Shown piece after piece: positions 26,813 through 35,402 of a stretch of DNA of 64,000 nucleotides (within the stretch, counting starts at the first letter, position 1; each line of letters opens with the position of its first letter). The translations under genes were made by a program, and so were the position numbers. This stretch comes from CAYMEK01 sp964389305. GTDB taxonomy: Bacteria > Spirochaetota > Spirochaetia > SZUA-6 > DRHE01. The notes beneath the pieces were generated by a model. That model had not been told where the DNA came from. It made no database searches and was given only the letters and a program-made list of their open reading frames with translations. Location: positions 193,504 through 257,503 of the forward strand of contig CAYMEK010000001.1 in assembly GCA_964389305.1 (NCBI GenBank), read 5' to 3'.

Positions 26813-29464
26813 CTAGTTCCTCAGTTCCTCCAGATAGCCGGCGATCTTCTCCCGCCGATGCACAAGCTCCCTGCGCCTGTCTTTCTCCTTCTGCACCACT
26901 TGCTCCGGGGCCTTGTGCAGGAATGAGGAATTAGCCAGCTTGGCTTCGACTCGCTTCAGGGCTTCTTCGAGGCCGAGGTGCTCCTTCTCCAGCTTCTCGA
27001 TCTCTTTACCCACGTCGATCGCGCCTTTCAGATAGACAAAGGCTTCGAAGCCGCTACCCACCACCGGGATGCTGCCTTCCCGTTCTTCGACCCGTGGTGC
27101 GACATTGAGATCCTCCGAGCCGGTCAGCAATGCGATCAGCCTTTTATGCACCTCGAACACCTCACGAGCAAGGCTGCCCTGCGCTGCCTGCACGGCTACC
27201 GGGATGTTCCTGCCGGTCTGGATCGTGAACTCGCTGCGCAGGGTGCGGACCGAGCGCACCAGCTCCTGCACCAGGCCGAAGCGCTCCTGGGCCTCCTCGT
27301 TCACCCGTCCCTCATCGAACTCAGGGTAGTGTTCCACCACAATGCTCGGCTCGTGAACGGGCAGCTTCTGGTAGATCTCCTCGGTTACGAAGGGCAGGAA
27401 GGGATGCAGCAGTCGCAGCGATTCCTCCAGCACTGCCAGGCAAATGGTTATCTTTCTGTTCTTCTCCGCCGCCTGCCCGGCGTTCAGGGATAACTTGGCG
27501 GCCTCGATATACCAGTCGCAGAAGTCGCTCCAGAAGTACTCGTAGACTGCCTGCCCGGCTTCATTGAAGCGGTACTGGTTCAAAGCCGTCCTGGTGCTGC
27601 GAACGGCCAAGTTGAGCCTGTGCCGGATCCAGCGGTCCGTTTCGTCGAGCCGCAGATGGGCAGCGTCGACCAGCCGCCGGCCCTCGAGGTTCATGAGGAT
27701 AAAGCGAGCGGCATTCCAGATCTTGTTGGCGAACTTGCTGCCCAGCTTGAAGCTCTCCATATCCATCAAAATGTCCTGGCCCTGAGCAGCCAGGAAGGCG
27801 AGGGTAAAACGCAGCGCATCGGCTCCGTAGCGATCGACCACCTCGAGAGGATCCACTCCGTTACCGAGAGACTTGGACATCTTGCGGCCCAGAGGATCCC
27901 GCACTAGTCCGTGGATGTACACGTCGCGAAACGGCACCTCCCCCCTGAACTCCAGTCCCATCATGATCATCCGGGCTACCCAGAAGAAGATGATTTCGTA
28001 GGCGGTGACCAGGGTCGAGGTGGGATAGAAGAGCTTCAAGTCTTCCGTTTCCTCCGGCCAGCCCAGGGTGGAGAAAGGCCACAACGCCGAAGAAAACCAG
28101 GTGTCCAGCACGTCGGGATCCTGGTAGATATCCTCGCTGCCGCAGTGCCGGCAGGAGGTTGGATCTTCCCGGGATACGGTCATCTCCGCGCAGGCGTTGC
28201 AGTACCATACCGGGATGCGATGGCCCCACCAGAGCTGCCGGGAGATACACCAGTCCCGGATATTGCGCAGCCAGTGCACGTAGGTGTTTTCCCACTTGCG
28301 CGGGTGAAACACCACCTCCTCGCGCTGCCAGGCGTCCAGGGCCTTGTCGGCCAGGGGGCGCATGCGTACGAACCACTGATCGGAGAGGTAGGGCTCTATC
28401 AAGCTGTGGCAGCGGTAGCAGTGGCCGACGGTGTGCGAATACTTTTCCTCCTTTATGAACAGGCCGGCTTTCTTGACGTCTTCGATCACCTTCTCGCGGG
28501 CTTCCTGCACCTTGAGGCCCCGGTAGGCTTCCGGCACGTTGTTGTTCAGCGTGTTGTCCGGGTTGAGGATGTTGATCCGAGGCAGGTTGTGACGTTTTCC
28601 GATCTCGTAGTCGTTCGGATCGTGGGCCGGGGTCACCTTGACCACCCCGGAGCCGAACTCCATATCTACGTAGGTGTCGGCGATGATGGGAAGCTGCCTG
28701 TCTGTGAGGGGCAGATGGGCCCGCTTGCCCACCAGCGGCCGGTAGCGTTTATCGTCGGGGTGCACAGCCAGAGCCGTATCGCCGAGCATTGTCTCCGGAC
28801 GGGTAGTGGCGATCTCTATGGACCCGCTTCCATCGACCAGGGGATAGTAGTAGTGGTACATCCGGCCTTCGATCTCGTGATGTTCCACCTCATCGTCGGA
28901 GATGGCGGTGCCGCAGGACCAACACCAGTTGACCAGGTAGTTCCCCTTGTAGATGAGCCCCTTTTCGTACAGGCTGACGAAGACCTCTCTCACCGCCCTG
29001 GACAAGCCCTCGTCCAGGGTGAAGCGCTCCCGCTGCCAGTCACAAGAGGAGCCTATTTTCTGAAGCTGCTTCACGATGATCTCATGATGCCTGTTGGCGA
29101 TCTTCCAGGTTTCGGACATGAACTTTTCCCGGCCGATCTGTTCCCGCGAGGTCCCCCGCTGGCGTAGCTCGCGCTCCACAACCGCCTGGGTGGCAATTCC
29201 GGCGTGGTCCGCTCCGGGCAGCCACAGCGTTGGCTGACCGAGCATGCGGTGGTAGCGGATCAGTACGTCTTGAAGGCTGTTGTTGAGACCATGGCCCATA
29301 TGCAGGACCCCGGTGACGTTGGGAGGAGGAATCACGATGACATAGGGTTTAGCCTTCTTGCTCAGATCCGGAGCGAAGAGCTTGTTGTCCAGCCAGAATT
29401 TGTACAGTCTGGTTTCAAAGTCTCTGGGATCGTAGGATTTGGCAAGCTCGACAGCCTTCATCAT
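26813..29464 (-). CDS. valS: Valyl-tRNA synthetase
   Basis: The 883-aa class I synthetase charges tRNA-Val. It has the PPPNVTGVLHMGHGL start of the catalytic domain (HIGH equivalent HMGH), the editing domain insert (about 200-340 with TTRPETMLGDTA), KMSKSLGNG, a tRNA-binding helical domain and a C-terminal coiled coil with LEKEHLGLEEALKRVEAKL. Two ATG codons in a row open the frame at 29464. No T-box leader is visible upstream; only 154 bases separate it from a divergent small gene. Confidence 0.97.
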   Translation of the reverse strand: MMKAVELAKSYDPRDFETRLYKFWLDNKLFAPDLSKKAKPYVIVIPPPNVTGVLHMGHGLNNSLQDVLIRYHRMLGQPTLWLPGADHAGIATQAVVERELRQRGTSREQIGREKFMSETWKIANRHHEIIVKQLQKIGSSCDWQRERFTLDEGLSRAVREVFVSLYEKGLIYKGNYLVNWCWSCGTAISDDEVEHHEIEGRMYHYYYPLVDGSGSIEIATTRPETMLGDTALAVHPDDKRYRPLVGKRAHLPLTDRQLPIIADTYVDMEFGSGVVKVTPAHDPNDYEIGKRHNLPRINILNPDNTLNNNVPEAYRGLKVQEAREKVIEDVKKAGLFIKEEKYSHTVGHCYRCHSLIEPYLSDQWFVRMRPLADKALDAWQREEVVFHPRKWENTYVHWLRNIRDWCISRQLWWGHRIPVWYCNACAEMTVSREDPTSCRHCGSEDIYQDPDVLDTWFSSALWPFSTLGWPEETEDLKLFYPTSTLVTAYEIIFFWVARMIMMGLEFRGEVPFRDVYIHGLVRDPLGRKMSKSLGNGVDPLEVVDRYGADALRFTLAFLAAQGQDILMDMESFKLGSKFANKIWNAARFILMNLEGRRLVDAAHLRLDETDRWIRHRLNLAVRSTRTALNQYRFNEAGQAVYEYFWSDFCDWYIEAAKLSLNAGQAAEKNRKITICLAVLEESLRLLHPFLPFVTEEIYQKLPVHEPSIVVEHYPEFDEGRVNEEAQERFGLVQELVRSVRTLRSEFTIQTGRNIPVAVQAAQGSLAREVFEVHKRLIALLTGSEDLNVAPRVEEREGSIPVVGSGFEAFVYLKGAIDVGKEIEKLEKEHLGLEEALKRVEAKLANSSFLHKAPEQVVQKEKDRRRELVHRREKIAGYLEELRN

Positions 29465-29552
29465 GGGCGCTCATTTTACTAAAAAAGCCCTGCTGTGGCA
29501 ACAAAAGCGGGCAGCAGCCGGGCAATGGCCTCAAGGCAGGGGTAAAAAAACC

Positions 29553-29581
29553 TTGCTCTCCCCGGATTGCACGACTATATT
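29553..29581 (+). promoter_or_regulatory. Promoter of the 67-aa zinc protein gene
   Basis: TTGCTC (29553-29558) and TATATT (29576-29581) are 17 bases apart. Transcription should start near 29588, giving a leader of about 30 bases with AGGAGG before the ATG. Confidence 0.65.
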
Positions 29582-29618
29582 AGAATTACTGTCAATATCG
29601 TCTACAGGAGGACTGATC

Positions 29619-29822
29619 ATGGCTGAATGGTTTCCATTATCAGAAGTGGATGGACCTCATAAGGGGCACGGTAAGCATTTGTGCGTCGCTCATGTGATGA
29701 ATTATATCCAGACCAACCTGCCGGACTATAAAAACCTGGTCCGCAACGGCAGATATGTTTGCAAGCAGTGTGGTAGGGTGGCCAACAGCGCCGACTACCT
29801 CTGCGATCCCGATTCGCTGTAA
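29619..29822 (+). CDS. Small conserved Cys-rich protein, likely zinc-binding
   Basis: This 67-aa protein reads MAEWFPLSEVDGPHKGHGKH at its start, followed by LCVAHVMNYI, then a CKQCGRVAN ribbon and a final LCDPDSL. Four Cys and several His could bind one zinc or iron. I do not know a function; similar short proteins occur in other anaerobes as far as I recall. A strong ribosome site, its own promoter and a terminator directly behind make it a clear monocistronic, probably well-expressed gene. Confidence 0.75.
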   Translation: MAEWFPLSEVDGPHKGHGKHLCVAHVMNYIQTNLPDYKNLVRNGRYVCKQCGRVANSADYLCDPDSL

Positions 29823-29844
29823 ACTGTCGGTCGACAGCTGAAAC

Positions 29845-29885
29845 AGCCCTCCTGCCGGTATGTCGACCCGGCGGGAGGGCTTTTT
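29845..29885 (+). terminator. Intrinsic terminator after the 67-aa zinc protein gene
   Basis: A 14-base stem, AGCCCTCCTGCCGG (29845-29858) against CCGGCGGGAGGGCT (29868-29881), has one G-T-type mismatch and is followed by a T run. Confidence 0.9.
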
Positions 29886-29903
29886 GATACCTGGAAAATA
29901 CTT

Positions 29904-29931
29904 TTGATGAATTGATATTTTGTATTAAAAT
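29904..29931 (+). promoter_or_regulatory. Probable promoter of the adenosine deaminase operon
   Basis: TTGATG (29904-29909) and TAAAAT (29926-29931) are 16 bases apart in an AT-rich stretch right after the terminator and 33 bases before the GTG start at 29965. Confidence 0.55.
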
Positions 29932-29964
29932 AAAAACATAGTAGAGGCGAGAAGAGCTTTTGAA

Positions 29965-31044
29965 GTGAGTAAACAGAAGACAAGACTGCTGCAGAAGAGA
30001 ATACTGAAGCACTTCCCCAAGGTCGAGCTGCACAGGCATCTCGAGGGAGCCTTCCCGGTCGACAAGCTTTATCAACTGTCCCTCAAGAACAACCTGGGCC
30101 GTCCGAAGGACTTCGAGGAGTTCAAGAAAGAAGTCCAGTTCCCCAGGGATTCCAGTCCGGATTTTCTCGCTTTTTTGACCAAGTTCCGTACCGACTGGTA
30201 CCGCTCCCTGGAGGACGTAGATTTCATCACCTACCACTCGGTGAAAGACCTGGTCGAGGACGGGCTGTACTACTGCGAATTGCGCTTCTCGCCCGAACAT
30301 TTCGCCCTGGAAAACGACTTCGACCGCGGTGAGATCACCAGGCTGATCGTCAAGGCAGGCAACAGAGCCGCTTCGGAGACCGGTTTGACCATCCGCTATC
30401 TGTTGACCTTTAACCGCAGCAAGCAAACGGTACCGGAGATGATCGAGCTGTACGAGCAGTTGAAGAAGCTGCGGTTGCCGGAAATCGTGGGCATCGACCT
30501 GGCCGGGGATGAAATCAACTTCCCGCCCGAGCTGTTTCGGGAGTTCTTCGATCTCATCGCCGCCGACGGCCTGTACAAGGCCACGATTCACGCCGGCGAG
30601 GTCAGCTCCTCCGCCCAGATCTGGGAGGCGATTCGCAACCTTCATGCCGCCCGCATCGGACATGGCACCAGCACGATAGACGATCCGGAGCTCCAGGAGT
30701 TTCTGAAACAGACCGGCATAGCCCTCGAGCTGTGCATCACTTCGAACTATCAAACCGGCTCCTGGGCGGACGAGAGGAACCACCCCATCGGCAGCCTGTA
30801 CAGACAAGGGGTTCCGGTCACCCTCAATTCCGACGATCCCTTTATTCAAAGCACAGATCTTACCGATGACTACCTGAAAGCCATTGACTACTTCGATTTT
30901 ACGCTGCAAGACCTGATCAATCTGAACCTGAATGCCATCAAAGCCAGCTTCCTTCCCGAACCCGAGCAGCGTGCCCTGCAAGCCGGGTATCTGAATAAGG
31001 TAGAGGAGTTTCGCAGGCGTTATGCCTTTGGAGATGAGCTATGA
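29965..31044 (+). CDS. Adenosine deaminase family protein
   Basis: The 359-aa product is a metal-dependent (beta/alpha)8 deaminase of the adenosine/AMP deaminase family. The zinc ligands and catalytic residues are in VELHRHLEGAF (about 19-29), TIHAGE, IGHGT and LNSDDP. It should turn adenosine, or a related purine such as adenine, into the keto form plus ammonia. The start is GTG at 29965. Its end overlaps the ABM gene by four bases (ATGA), and sixA overlaps next, so three genes form one unit. Confidence 0.9.
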   Translation: MSKQKTRLLQKRILKHFPKVELHRHLEGAFPVDKLYQLSLKNNLGRPKDFEEFKKEVQFPRDSSPDFLAFLTKFRTDWYRSLEDVDFITYHSVKDLVEDGLYYCELRFSPEHFALENDFDRGEITRLIVKAGNRAASETGLTIRYLLTFNRSKQTVPEMIELYEQLKKLRLPEIVGIDLAGDEINFPPELFREFFDLIAADGLYKATIHAGEVSSSAQIWEAIRNLHAARIGHGTSTIDDPELQEFLKQTGIALELCITSNYQTGSWADERNHPIGSLYRQGVPVTLNSDDPFIQSTDLTDDYLKAIDYFDFTLQDLINLNLNAIKASFLPEPEQRALQAGYLNKVEEFRRRYAFGDEL

Positions 31045-31349
31045 TAGTCCGGATTATCGATGTCTATGTAAAAGAGCCGAACGTAGAGGATTTCAGGCAG
31101 GCCAGCTTGAAAAACAGGGAAGGATCGATCAAGGAGCCGGGGGTGCTGCGCTTCGACGTGCTGCAGGACGAAGCCGATCCCGCTCATTTCGTTCTCTACG
31201 AGGTCTATCGGGACGAACAGGCGACCCGGGAGCACAAGGATACGGCCCACTACCGGCAGTGGCGGGCGGGCGTAGAGCCGATGATGGCCAGATCCCGGGG
31301 ATCAACAGCCTGCAGGCCGGTGGCTCCCCTCGATCCCAAGGAGTGGTAA
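31041..31349 (+). CDS. Antibiotic-biosynthesis-monooxygenase-fold protein
   Basis: The 102-aa protein has the dimeric alpha/beta ABM fold: MIVRIIDVYVKEPNVEDFRQ, KEPGVLRFDVLQDEADPAHF, then LYEVYRDEQATREHKDTAHY. Relatives include LsrG and YgiN-type quinol monooxygenases and isomerases that work without cofactors. In a strict anaerobe an isomerase-like role is more likely than an oxygenase one, but this is inference. It overlaps genes on both sides by one to four bases. Confidence 0.85.
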   Translation: MIVRIIDVYVKEPNVEDFRQASLKNREGSIKEPGVLRFDVLQDEADPAHFVLYEVYRDEQATREHKDTAHYRQWRAGVEPMMARSRGSTACRPVAPLDPKEW

Positions 31350-31804
31350 TGCTGCTGTATCTGCTTCGTCACGGGGAGGCAAAGCCCAAGGAGCAGGACC
31401 CCGAGCGAGGACTGACCGACGCCGGCCGGGCTGAGGTGCAGGCGGTCGCGCGGGCGCTGGCCCGGCTGAAGCCGCGGATCGCCGAGATATGGCACAGCGG
31501 CAAGAGCCGCGCCGAGCAGAGCGCCCGCATCCTGGCGGCCAGCCTCGGAACCGAGGAGCGGGTCAGGGAGCACGAAGGCCTGGCTCCCAACGACCCGGTG
31601 CAACCCCTGGTTTCCGAGCTGCAGCACAGCCGGGAGGCCGTGGCCATCGTGGGCCACCTTCCCCAGCTTGGCAAGCTGGTTTCGGTCTTGCTGCTCGGCC
31701 GCGAAGAAACCCTGCTCGATCTGCCTGCTGCGGGTCTGGTGTGCCTGGAACGGGTAGAGTCCGGCTGGGTGATCCGCTGGCTTCTCGATCCACAGCTGCT
31801 CTGA
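31349..31804 (+). CDS. sixA: SixA-type phosphohistidine phosphatase
   Basis: This 151-aa histidine phosphatase has the catalytic LLRHGEA (5-11), the later SGKSRAEQSARIL and the second catalytic histidine in IVGHLPQL. Length and layout fit SixA, which removes phosphate from phosphohistidine on proteins, classically on histidine-phosphotransfer domains and on NPr of the nitrogen PTS. The start overlaps the previous stop (TAATG). The window also holds a PTS enzyme I, far away at 57-58.5 kb; a link is possible but not shown. Confidence 0.85.
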   Translation: MLLYLLRHGEAKPKEQDPERGLTDAGRAEVQAVARALARLKPRIAEIWHSGKSRAEQSARILAASLGTEERVREHEGLAPNDPVQPLVSELQHSREAVAIVGHLPQLGKLVSVLLLGREETLLDLPAAGLVCLERVESGWVIRWLLDPQLL

Positions 31805-31894
31805 GATCACGATTCGAAGTATTTCCATCGCATTTCTTCACCGTAATTGCCTGGGCCGGCGGCGCTGGAAGCTGCTGCTGTTCCGTTCGTCTGC

Positions 31895-31923
31895 TTGTCC
31901 GGGCGCCCGCTTTCGGCTATACT
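31895..31923 (+). promoter_or_regulatory. Promoter of the symporter leader RNA
   Basis: TTGTCC (31895-31900) and TATACT (31918-31923) are 17 bases apart, predicting a start near 31930. Transcription would cross about 88 bases before the terminator at 31970-32017. Confidence 0.65.
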
Positions 31924-31929
31924 CGAGGC

Positions 31930-32017
31930 ACAATATAGGCACACTTTCGGGTTATGCGCTAGGCTCAGGAAGCCATCCAGACCCAAAAAAGCAGGGCTCT
32001 GGATGGCTTTATATTTT
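31930..32017 (+). ncRNA. Terminator-ended leader RNA before the Na+/solute symporter
   Basis: From the predicted start to the T run this RNA is about 88 bases. Its 3' half is a strong intrinsic terminator: AAGCCATCCAGA (31970-31981) against TCTGGATGGCTT (31998-32009), then ATATTTTT. A GGCT at 31962-31965 can pair with AGCC (31971-31974) of the terminator's left arm, a possible antiterminator switch. The 5' part has a GGCACACTTTCGGGTTATGC stretch. The symporter start follows 26 bases after the T run. I cannot match it to a known riboswitch class from memory. Confidence 0.6.
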
Positions 32018-32043
32018 TACCGGCCCTTAATTAGGAGGAAATC

Positions 32044-33651
32044 ATGTGGCAGCGTCTGAGCATCATCCTGGTGTACCTGACCGCAACTCTGGTGATCGGT
32101 CTCGTTTTCCGCAAGCGCGCCTCTGCCGACAGAGTGGAGTTTTTCCTGGCCGGCAGGGCAGTGGGCAGGCTGATGCTGTTTTTCACCATGGCGGCGACCA
32201 ATTTCAGCGCTTTCACCATCTTCGGACTGTCCGGCGCCGGTTACCGCATCGGCTACGCCTTCTATCCGGTCATGGGCTTCGGTACGGGCTTCATGGCCCT
32301 GTCCTTCTTCCTGATCGGCAAGAGGATCCTGGCTTTGTCCAAGCAGAGAGGCTACATCACTCCTTCGGATTTTATCGGCGATCGTTACGGGGCCCCCTGG
32401 CTGAAGAAGCTCTTCTCCCTGGTGATGATAGTGTTCACGCTTCCCTACATCGCCATCCAGGCGATCGCCAGCGGGCAATCCCTCAATGCCCTGGCCGGTA
32501 TCCCCTATCTCGCCGGCGCCCTGCTCATCACCTCCTTCATTGTCGTTTACGTGACCCTCGGGGGCATGAGATCGATCGTCTGGACCGATCTAATTCAGGC
32601 CCTGATGATGGTCTTCTTCACTCTGGCGGCCTTTCTCATTATCGCCGCCAGGAGCGGTGGATTCGTTCAGGCTCATCGACAGGTCTACGAAGCGTTCCCC
32701 GAGCTGTTTTCGCGTCCGGGACTGGACCACTCCATGATTTTCGGCGTCTGGTTCGGGTACCTGTTTCTCTGGTTCTTCGCCGATCCGATGTTTCCCCAAC
32801 TGTTCCAGCGCTTCATTGCCGCCAGGGACCAGAAGTCCCTGAACACGACCATCGTATTCTATCCGCTGATCACCACGGTGCTGTTCTTTCTTACCGTTTC
32901 CATAGGCGTGCTGGGCAGGCACACTTTTCCCGATCTGGCCCCGGGGGTCACTGATTCGGTGTTCCCCCTGCTGCTGCAGCGCTACGCCGGGCTGTTTGTG
33001 AGCACCCTGCTGCTGACCGGAAGCCTGGCCGCCCTGATGTCCACGATGGATTCTCAGCTTCTTACTCTCAGCTCGTTGATCACGGTGGACTTCGCCGGCT
33101 CCAGGAACAGGCGAGTGCTGAAAGAAAAGCTGGTGATCGTCGGCTTGGGAGTCCTCGGGTTCGCCATCGCGATAAGGCCGCCCCAGACGATCCTGGAGTT
33201 CATCAGCAAGACCACGTTCAACGGGCTGGCCGTTCTGGCTCCGACCGTGATAGGGGGCCTGTACTGGAAGAGAGCTAATCGCTACGCAGCCGCGGCCAGT
33301 ATCGTGGTAGGGGAGTCCCTGGTCCTGGCTTTCTACTTCAAAGTTCTGAACGTTCCCGGGATCCTGCCGGTAGTTCCCATCCTGGGGGTGAGCGCAGCGG
33401 TCTTCGCGGCCGTCAGCCTGTTATGCCGTCCGCCGGGAGAAAACAGCGCCCTGGTGTCTCCGATTCGCCGCGACGTCTGGCCCTGGATCCTGGTATTCGC
33501 CGGGCTTTTTCTCCTGGGTAACGACTTCTGGGCCTGGAGGCGGGGGCCGCTGCTCCTGCTCGGCCTGCCTGTCTGGGTCTGGTACTATATAGGTCTTGGA
33601 GTTCTGTTGAGCGTGAGCTACAGGCTGTTTCTGAAAAGCAGAGAGGGCTGA
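32044..33651 (+). CDS. Sodium:solute symporter family protein
   Basis: The 535-aa protein is a member of the SSS family (PutP/PanF type) with about 13 membrane helices. Visible signatures are VEFFLAGRAVGRLMLFFTMA, the unwound helix 1 stretch NFSAFTIFGLSGAGYRIG, and SLAALMSTMDSQLLTLSS, which carries the conserved sodium-site serines. It imports a solute driven by Na+. The substrate is not predictable. AGGAGG stands before the ATG. Control by the leader RNA upstream is likely. Confidence 0.92.
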   Translation: MWQRLSIILVYLTATLVIGLVFRKRASADRVEFFLAGRAVGRLMLFFTMAATNFSAFTIFGLSGAGYRIGYAFYPVMGFGTGFMALSFFLIGKRILALSKQRGYITPSDFIGDRYGAPWLKKLFSLVMIVFTLPYIAIQAIASGQSLNALAGIPYLAGALLITSFIVVYVTLGGMRSIVWTDLIQALMMVFFTLAAFLIIAARSGGFVQAHRQVYEAFPELFSRPGLDHSMIFGVWFGYLFLWFFADPMFPQLFQRFIAARDQKSLNTTIVFYPLITTVLFFLTVSIGVLGRHTFPDLAPGVTDSVFPLLLQRYAGLFVSTLLLTGSLAALMSTMDSQLLTLSSLITVDFAGSRNRRVLKEKLVIVGLGVLGFAIAIRPPQTILEFISKTTFNGLAVLAPTVIGGLYWKRANRYAAAASIVVGESLVLAFYFKVLNVPGILPVVPILGVSAAVFAAVSLLCRPPGENSALVSPIRRDVWPWILVFAGLFLLGNDFWAWRRGPLLLLGLPVWVWYYIGLGVLLSVSYRLFLKSREG

Positions 33652-33855
33652 CTAGACGCTGGTCCGCCCCGGTTCGTTGGGCTCGCGTTCCTTTATGAGC
33701 ACTCTGGTGTTTCCTGCCTGATCGTTGAACCAGAAGATCAGCCTGGATTCTTCGGTGGTAAAACACTCCGCCAGGGAGCCGCACGAATGAGGCGGCTCGA
33801 TCTTTCCATGAAGCAAGATCGCCTCTTTGAGGAGTTGCTCTTTAATGCTATCCAT
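33652..33855 (-). CDS. Small hypothetical protein
   Basis: This 67-aa protein (MDSIKEQLLKEAILLHGKIE) has a short helical start, a PHSCGSLAECFTTEESR loop with two Cys, and a beta stretch LIFWFNDQAGNTRVLIKERE. I recognise no family. The ATG at 33855 is preceded by GGGAGGGG, which supports it as a real gene; the longer frame up to 33975 lacks support. It converges with the symporter gene with no spacing. Confidence 0.6.
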   Translation of the reverse strand: MDSIKEQLLKEAILLHGKIEPPHSCGSLAECFTTEESRLIFWFNDQAGNTRVLIKEREPNEPGRTSV

Positions 33856-33937
33856 GTTCCCCTCCCATAGGGATGCTTGCAGTACAATAGCATGACTCCG
33901 GCCGTGCTGTAAAGCTTTTTTTTCCAGCTTCACCGAA

Positions 33938-33972
33938 GGGCCGCCTGAAAGGCGCTCCCGGCGGGCTTTTTT
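33938..33972 (+). terminator. Weak possible terminator
   Basis: GGCCGCC (33939-33945) can pair with GGCGGGC (33960-33966) with one mismatch, followed by six T. It lies on the plus strand beyond the convergent small gene and before the rubrerythrin gene, so it may end read-through from the symporter. The long loop makes it uncertain. Confidence 0.35.
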
Positions 33973-34064
33973 CACAGCGGGAAACGGCGCAGAGGGATGG
34001 TCTTCTTACTTGGCTGGGCCTGCAAAATGTACTAAGATGGCTTTGCCGGGATCAGGAGGTATCG

Positions 34065-34520
34065 ATGCAGGCTTTTGAATCCGTGGACGGAGTGCTGGAC
34101 TTCGCGATCAGCCGGGAGGAAGAAGCGTACGAGTTCTATACGGACCTGGCTTCCAGTTTGAACAGGCCCGACCTGAAGACGCTGTTCCAGCAGTTCGCCG
34201 AAGAGGAAAGAGGGCACCGGAGGAAACTGGAGGCGGTCAAGCAGGGCAAGAAGCTGGCGCCGGCGGAGAAGCAGGTGCTGGACTTGAAGATGAGCGATTA
34301 CCTGGTCGCCGGGAAGCCGGGCAAAGAGATGAGCTACCAGGAGGTTCTTATCCTGGCGATGAAGAAAGAAAAGGCTTCTTTCAAGCTCTACACGGACCTG
34401 GCCGACAGGGTGCCCGGCGAGGATCTTAAGAACACCTTCCTCCTCCTCGCCCAGGAGGAGGCCCGCCACAAGCTGCGCTTCGAGGTCGAATACGACAATG
34501 AAATCATGGGCGAAAACTGA
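34065..34520 (+). CDS. Rubrerythrin-like ferritin-family protein
   Basis: This 151-aa four-helix protein has paired carboxylate motifs of a di-iron site: REEEAYEFY (about 17-25), EEERGHRRKLE, KKEKASFKLY and EEARHKLRFE. It lacks the C-terminal rubredoxin domain of classic rubrerythrin. Such proteins reduce peroxide or store iron in anaerobes. It is a single gene, convergent with flxA at the end of the Hdr operon. It may share a redox-stress role with the flavodiiron gene at the left edge. Confidence 0.85.
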   Translation: MQAFESVDGVLDFAISREEEAYEFYTDLASSLNRPDLKTLFQQFAEEERGHRRKLEAVKQGKKLAPAEKQVLDLKMSDYLVAGKPGKEMSYQEVLILAMKKEKASFKLYTDLADRVPGEDLKNTFLLLAQEEARHKLRFEVEYDNEIMGEN

Positions 34521-34553
34521 AGCTGAAGTGCTAGGGCTCCCCGCCCGGTTTGC

Positions 34554-35402
34554 TTATTCCATCGCCCCTGGATAGCGCTGAAGCGTCTCATAGCTGAACA
34601 CCGGACCGTCCTTGCACACGTACAGCTCTCCGATGTTGCAGCGGCCGCATTTTCCGATGCCGCATTTCATCCGCCGCTCCAGGGTGGTGAAGATCTGTGC
34701 GGGCTGAAATCCCAGCTCGAGCAGGTTCTTGATCACGAACTTGATCATGATCGGCGGCCCGCAGGTTACGGCCACCGATCCTTCCGGCTTGGGCGCGACT
34801 TCCAGCAGGTTTTGAGGCACGAACCCGGTGAAACCCTGCCAGTCCGGCTCCTCCACGTCGATGGACAGGTGAAGCGACAGCTCCTGGCTGTCCTGTAGCT
34901 GCCGCAGGTCCTCGTGGTAGCATAGATCGGCGGAACTGCGCGCCCCGTAGATGAAGTCCAGGCGCCCGTACTGATCCCGGTTGTCCAGCACGTACAGCAG
35001 AATCGACCACACCGGAGTGATCCCGATTCCCCCGCCGATCAGTACGATGTTTTTGCCCCGCCACGATTCGAGGGGAAAGCCGTTGCCGTACGGACCCCTC
35101 ACTCCAATGAAGTCCCCGGACGAGAGCCCGTGCAGGCCGGCGGTAGCCACTCCGGCCTTCATGATCCCGAACTCCATGGTTTCCCGGGTGGGCGAGGAAC
35201 TGATGGCCAGCATCACCTCTCCGACTCCGGGAAGCGAAAGCATGGCGCACTGCCCGGGCCGGTAGTCGAAGCACTTCTTGATCTTCAAACGCTTGATCGG
35301 CCGCGGGCCCCCCACCTCGCTTTTGATCTCGAGGAGCTCGGCCGGCTGCGGCAGATAGGGATTGGTTTCACGGGCGGGTTGCGCTTGCTTAGCTTGTAAC
35401 AC
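34554..35402 (-). CDS. flxA: FlxA-type FAD/NAD(P)H-binding oxidoreductase subunit
   Basis: This 282-aa protein has a ferredoxin-NADP reductase fold: FAD-binding YRPGQCAMLSLPG, VRGPYGNGFPLE, the nucleotide-binding NIVLIGGGIGITPVWSILLY, and a C-terminal [2Fe-2S] site CGIGKCGRC plus a later Cys. It is close to AsrB, hydrogenase gamma and FlxA subunits, which bring NAD(P)H electrons into Hdr complexes. The GTG at 35402 has GAGAGGA upstream and overlaps flxB by 14 bases. It is the last gene of the 13 kb operon. Confidence 0.82.
   Translation of the reverse strand: MLQAKQAQPARETNPYLPQPAELLEIKSEVGGPRPIKRLKIKKCFDYRPGQCAMLSLPGVGEVMLAISSSPTRETMEFGIMKAGVATAGLHGLSSGDFIGVRGPYGNGFPLESWRGKNIVLIGGGIGITPVWSILLYVLDNRDQYGRLDFIYGARSSADLCYHEDLRQLQDSQELSLHLSIDVEEPDWQGFTGFVPQNLLEVAPKPEGSVAVTCGPPIMIKFVIKNLLELGFQPAQIFTTLERRMKCGIGKCGRCNIGELYVCKDGPVFSYETLQRYPGAME

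Noticed and set aside
27911..29167. 418-codon plus-strand frame opposite valS
   Set aside because: Shadow of valS; the synthetase motifs on the other strand are complete.
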